Made by a program: the position numbers and the translations under genes. The notes below the pieces were generated by a model. It had not been told where the DNA came from. It searched no databases and saw only the letters and a list, made by a program, of their open reading frames with translations. 27,978 bases of DNA from an uncultured Pedobacter sp. (GTDB lineage: Bacteria; Bacteroidota; Bacteroidia; Sphingobacteriales; Sphingobacteriaceae). Positions 26,112 through 27,978 of the stretch are shown here, in pieces; within the stretch, counting starts at the first letter, position 1, and the number at the start of each line of letters is the position of its first letter. The stretch covers positions 1 to 27,978 of the forward strand of contig CAMLDJ010000045.1 in NCBI GenBank assembly GCA_946478755.1, read 5' to 3'.

Positions 26112-27194
26112 ATGATTCAACACCATCCCTCCCCATCGCGAAGTGTCACCGAAACGGTGATAGGTATGTTAGCCCTATTGGCTTTGTTATATGCACTATT
26201 TGACGTATTGAAATTGTTTTTTGGTATTTTTACTTTTGCGCTTATTTTCTATTCTTCTTTTTCTACAGTCTTTGAAAAATTAGCACGTTCACTTCTCCAT
26301 CGTCGGAAAATTGCGGGGTTTATTTACTCGGTAGTGTTGATTGCGATTGTTGCTATGCCTTTTATTTTTATGGTTACCGCATTGGGTAAACATATAAAGG
26401 ATATGGTCTCTTTTGTAGAGGAGGTCAAAACACACGGTATTCCGCCCCTGCCTGCACAGGTAACTCAGCTGCCCTATGCAGGCGACGGCATTGCTGATTT
26501 CTGGCATCATTTGCAGCAAAACCCAAAGGAAACTGTCTTTGGATATGAACATCAGATTAAAAATTTATTACATCACTTACTTACAGGTGGCATGGGGATT
26601 CTAGGGACCGGGATACAGCTTATTTTCGGCATTATTCTTTCCGCTATTTTTTTGGTTGGCGGAAAAGACATGTTATCTCCCTTTAGGTCCGCTTTGCAGC
26701 ACCTGCTTGGCAAAAGGGATGGCCTTCTTTTGCTGGATGCAACCAACCATGCAATTAAAGGCGTCTCAATAGGAGTGATAGGAACTGCTTTTTTTGCTGC
26801 TGCTTTATCCTGGATTGGATTCACTATTGCCGGTATTCACTTTAAATTTCTGCTAACTGCACTGGTTTTTATATTGGTTTTGCTTCAAATGGGTCCGCTG
26901 TTTATATGGGTGCCATTGGTCATCTGGGTAAGTACACAGGGGCAAACAGGAACAACTATTTTTGTAGCGGTGTATGGGGTATGCCTCTTTGTTGCCGAGG
27001 CCTTGGTCAGACCAATATTGATTGCCAAGAGCGGAGGAAAACTTCCTTTTCTGGTGCTTTTCATTGGAGTAATAGGCGGGCTGACTGCATGGGGATTTAC
27101 AGGTATGTTCAAAGGGGCAATCATTATGGCTGTCGGATATACCATTTTTAATTCCTGGCTGAAGAAAAAAGATCATCAATTGCTAGATAACTAA
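26112..27194 (+). CDS. AI-2E family transporter
   Basis: A 360-aa integral membrane protein with the AI-2E/PerM layout: hydrophobic pairs at the N terminus (about residues 14-50 and 66-90), a soluble amphipathic middle (about 95-155), and a C-terminal bundle of hydrophobic segments including ALVFILVLLQMGPLFIWVP and the family-typical EALVRPILI (about 305-313). Family members export small molecules; autoinducer-2 transport has been shown only for a few, and others act as Na(+)/H(+) antiporters, so the substrate is open. It is followed after 6 bp by the next gene, so the two form an operon. Confidence 0.9.
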   Translation: MIQHHPSPSRSVTETVIGMLALLALLYALFDVLKLFFGIFTFALIFYSSFSTVFEKLARSLLHRRKIAGFIYSVVLIAIVAMPFIFMVTALGKHIKDMVSFVEEVKTHGIPPLPAQVTQLPYAGDGIADFWHHLQQNPKETVFGYEHQIKNLLHHLLTGGMGILGTGIQLIFGIILSAIFLVGGKDMLSPFRSALQHLLGKRDGLLLLDATNHAIKGVSIGVIGTAFFAAALSWIGFTIAGIHFKFLLTALVFILVLLQMGPLFIWVPLVIWVSTQGQTGTTIFVAVYGVCLFVAEALVRPILIAKSGGKLPFLVLFIGVIGGLTAWGFTGMFKGAIIMAVGYTIFNSWLKKKDHQLLDN

Positions 27195-27200
27195 TTTAGC

Positions 27201-27978
27201 ATGAACGCGACACTCAAAAAAAAAATCAGACTTTTCATCCTAGCTTTCTTTGCAATTGTATTAGTATGCCTGGGGTTGCTATACTTTGTGGCTATTTACC
27301 GTTTTAAAGAAAGCGTTAAGTATATGGTCACAAAAGAAACAAATAATAGATACCGGTTTGATGCGGGTACAGCAGAACTTTCTTTATGGTCCAAGAGCCT
27401 TGTTCTGGAAAAATCAAGGTTGTTCAGCACAGACACTATAAAAACAAGCTCCTATTATGATGTTAAGATTTCCAGGCTGAAATTTTCTCTGGCATCATGG
27501 GGGGATCTTATTTTCAATAAAAAGGTGGTGGTTGACAGTCTTGAAATCATTGCGCCAGAAATTAAGGTCCAGGCATCTGGTCATCAGGTCGGTAAATCTA
27601 AAAATGTCTTTCGTCCTTCGGACATACTTACCTTTCTCGAGAAGACCCAAAAATATTTTAATCTAAGTAATCTATCTGTTCGGAGTGCTTCTTTCAGCTA
27701 TAAACGAAATGATCAAAAGCCGATCCGGGTCCAGGACATCAATTTAGTGATCAGGAATTTTGTGAAGGTGAACAATGACGACCGGCATCTCTTTGGCTCT
27801 GACCAAATTTTTCTGTCCGTTGGAAAACAATACTTGGAACTGCCAGACCATAAATTAACAGTAGGCTTTAAGTCTTTAAAATTCAGTAGTGATAATCAAT
27901 ATTTTAATGTTGATTCCTTAACCGTGTATCAGCAAAATGAGAACCATACAGGAAAAATGAAATTTGTTGCAGATAGAT
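27201..27978 (+). CDS. AsmA-like membrane-anchored protein, 5' part
   Basis: From the ATG at 27201 the frame stays open for 259 codons to the window's end, so the gene is incomplete here. A basic start and one hydrophobic segment (about residues 10-33) form an N-terminal membrane anchor. The rest is a series of amphipathic beta strands such as YRFDAGTAELSL, KISRLKFSLASW, DSLEIIAPEIKV and NLSVRSASFSY. Strand-rich repeats with the phrases 'I-x-A-P-E-I' and 'V-x-D-I-N-L' are typical of AsmA/TamB-like and DUF748 proteins, which bridge the envelope and carry lipids. It overlaps no other gene and starts 6 bp after the transporter stop. Confidence 0.65.
   Translation, partial: MNATLKKKIRLFILAFFAIVLVCLGLLYFVAIYRFKESVKYMVTKETNNRYRFDAGTAELSLWSKSLVLEKSRLFSTDTIKTSSYYDVKISRLKFSLASWGDLIFNKKVVVDSLEIIAPEIKVQASGHQVGKSKNVFRPSDILTFLEKTQKYFNLSNLSVRSASFSYKRNDQKPIRVQDINLVIRNFVKVNNDDRHLFGSDQIFLSVGKQYLELPDHKLTVGFKSLKFSSDNQYFNVDSLTVYQQNENHTGKMKFVADR

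Noticed and set aside
1..27978. CRISPR array, tRNA or rRNA genes
   Set aside because: I looked for regularly spaced repeats, CCA-ended cloverleaf-like segments and conserved rRNA stretches on both strands and found none.

Overview
The window looks like a chromosomal accessory stretch of a Bacteroidota bacterium, most likely from the Sphingobacteriaceae (Pedobacter, Mucilaginibacter or Sphingobacterium type). This rests on the AT-rich spacers, the near absence of Shine-Dalgarno sequences, promoter-like TAnnTTTG boxes, secreted proteins whose signal peptides end in AQ, several outer-membrane beta-barrel proteins, and protein families common in that group. The assignment is inference; no rRNA or other phylogenetic marker is present.

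Left part (1-8350): an intrinsic terminator opens the window. It is followed by a small hypothetical gene and a complete Cu(+)-type P1B ATPase on the minus strand, then a 100-codon hypothetical gene, a secreted DUF5694/TraB-like protein, an S41 peptidase gene broken by one extra base in a G run, about 850 bp of decayed sequence, and a HigB-HigA type toxin-antitoxin pair with a recognisable promoter/operator and terminator.

Centre (8471-16886): a probable defence island. A polymerase-beta-fold nucleotidyltransferase (DUF6932-like) is divergent from an overlapping OLD-family nuclease and UvrD-like helicase pair with the Gabija (GajA-GajB) layout. About 0.7-0.8 kb covering the 3' end of the helicase gene and the 3' end of the next gene (an NlpE-like lipoprotein) occurs twice in direct orientation. 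The two copies flank a 2.2 kb block holding a TRIC/YadS-type channel gene, a small ORF and a double-hotdog dehydratase-like gene. The left copy has the whole helicase and a truncated lipoprotein gene; the right copy has a decayed helicase fragment and the whole lipoprotein gene. This is the layout expected from single-crossover (Campbell-type) integration of a circular DNA.

Right part (16747-27978): a minus-strand cluster of four envelope genes (NlpE-like lipoprotein, secreted PI-PLC X-domain protein, FadL-like barrel, small barrel). Next is a plus-strand three-gene operon for a periplasmic molybdenum hydroxylase: a [2Fe-2S] subunit, a Tat-exported molybdopterin subunit and a diheme cytochrome c, so electrons can flow Mo, Fe-S, heme. 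The window ends with an AI-2E family transporter and the first 259 codons of an AsmA-like membrane-anchored protein that runs off the end.
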